Positions 51,239-51,780 of a DNA stretch of 51,780 nt are shown here, one piece after another. This DNA is from Roseburia sp. 1XD42-69 (GTDB lineage: Bacteria; Bacillota; Clostridia; Lachnospirales; Lachnospiraceae): positions 1 to 51,780 of the forward strand of contig NZ_RAZG01000026.1 of the NCBI RefSeq assembly GCF_003612565.1, in the 5' to 3' direction. The position numbers and the translations under genes are program-made. The notes beneath the pieces are model-generated. The model was not told the origin of the DNA and did no database searches. It saw nothing but the letters and a program-made list of their open reading frames with translations. Numbering within the stretch: the stretch's first letter is position 1; each line of letters opens with the position of its first letter.

Positions 51239-51244
51239 GACATA

Positions 51245-51496
51245 TCAGAATCTATCAAGGGCGTTCCCTGGAAAACGCATGGCTTTTTCTGCATCTGTAA
51301 TTATTTTCAGGGTGCTGGAATCGTCCGGCGCACTCTCCGCATCGACTTTATGCTCCAGCCGGATATCGTGGAGGATTGCGTCCCACTCCTTATGCGTGGC
51401 ATGGCAGAAATAATTTTCTTCCTGTATCTGCGAAGCCTGCAATGTTTTCAGCGATACGTAAAAGGTAATCCGTGGAAACACCATAAAATTCTGCAA
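51245..51496 (-). pseudogene. Unrecognised fragment next to an Xre-type HTH remnant
   Basis: Minus-strand frame of 83 codons, ending with HKEWDAILHDIRLEHKVDAE, SAPDDSSTLKIITDAEKAMRF and PGNALDRF. In another minus-strand phase, 51444-51512 encodes ILKLAEFYGVSTDYLL, the typical end of an Xre/Cro HTH domain, with a stop just upstream of it. Together they look like a frameshifted remnant of one or two genes from an integrative element. A plus-strand frame across the same bases looks like shadow coding. Confidence 0.5.
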
Positions 51497-51512
51497 GCTT
51501 CAGGATGGATAC

Positions 51513-51780
51513 AGTTCATCGATGGATTACTCAAATCGCATATACATTCTCATACCGAAAATATAATCAGGTATTCCAAAAAGTGGTGGATAGATGTATA
51601 ATAAATCAGAGGATCAGTGCGTGATTGAAGTGGAATGGTAATCACGAAATACAAATTGGATAAGTCCTAAGAACAGCTTAGAGAATAAACCAAAGGTTTA
51701 GTAATGTTAACACCACTTTACAACTTTTTGAAAAATAAAATAACGCACAAGACACTTTCTCATGTATAATAAGTTTGCAC
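51513..51780. other. AT-rich end of window without a gene
   Basis: No convincing frame. A TATAAT at 51765-51770 has no good -35; it may belong to a gene starting beyond the window. Confidence 0.4.

Noticed and set aside
51350-51601. 83-codon plus-strand frame near the window end
   Set aside because: Overlaps the minus-strand Xre-like remnant, has no ribosome site and no recognisable domain.

Overview
The window looks like chromosomal DNA of an endospore-forming gut-type Firmicute, most likely a Lachnospiraceae (Clostridia). The basis is the sporulation and division block rqcP-yabP-yabQ-divIC-spoIIE-tilS-hpt-ftsH, the dense low-GC Gram-positive Shine-Dalgarno sites (AGGAGG), the lipoprotein-type sugar-binding proteins, the YesM/YesN two-component pair and the araR/araA/araD pentose genes. 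I cannot name a genus from sequence alone.

Layout. (1) 0.1-11.4 kb is mostly housekeeping: a PEGA-like lipoprotein with a long Asn tract, phosphoglucomutase, HU, a cluster of 84-bp palindromic repeats, then the sporulation/division/tRNA-modification/purine-salvage/FtsH block. That block carries a probable sigma-E promoter (yabP) and a probable Spo0A-controlled sigma-A promoter with 21-bp spacing (spoIIE). (2) 11.4-15.2 kb holds a GH13 neopullulanase-type enzyme, a Cys-rich small protein, tRNA-Tyr and tRNA-Leu, and an AraC regulator. (3) 15.2-28.8 kb is a beta-glucoside region. Two GH94 phosphorylases face a divergent binding protein and two permeases with no ATPase. A LytTR regulator with a GHKL kinase follows, then palindromic repeats, a Tyr/Gly-repeat protein, a dead GH1 beta-glucosidase and a MIF-like tautomerase. 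(4) 28.8-41.4 kb is a furanose/pentose sensing and uptake island. A stand-alone sugar-binding lipoprotein is paired with a membrane diguanylate cyclase, followed by a YesN/YesM system, a complete YtfQRT-YjfF-type ABC importer, a third paralogous binding protein, and an AraR-type repressor. (5) 41.5-48.0 kb is the L-arabinose catabolic operon: araA, a transaldolase-like aldolase, split transketolase, an FGGY kinase and araD, ending at a strong terminator. (6) 48.0-51.8 kb is AT-richer and decayed. An LRR/FN3 surface protein and a hemolysin III homologue sit among fragments resembling sbcD, merR, an iron alcohol dehydrogenase and an Xre regulator.

Working together: the ABC importer would bring in a furanose-type sugar such as L-arabinose. 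AraA, the kinase and AraD convert arabinose to xylulose 5-phosphate, and transketolase plus the FSA/TalC aldolase feed it to glycolysis. AraR would repress through an operator overlapping the araA promoter, while YesM/YesN would activate the importer. The most unusual element is the binding-protein/diguanylate-cyclase pair, which suggests that the same sugar also sets c-di-GMP level. All functions are read from motifs and context; no database search was run.
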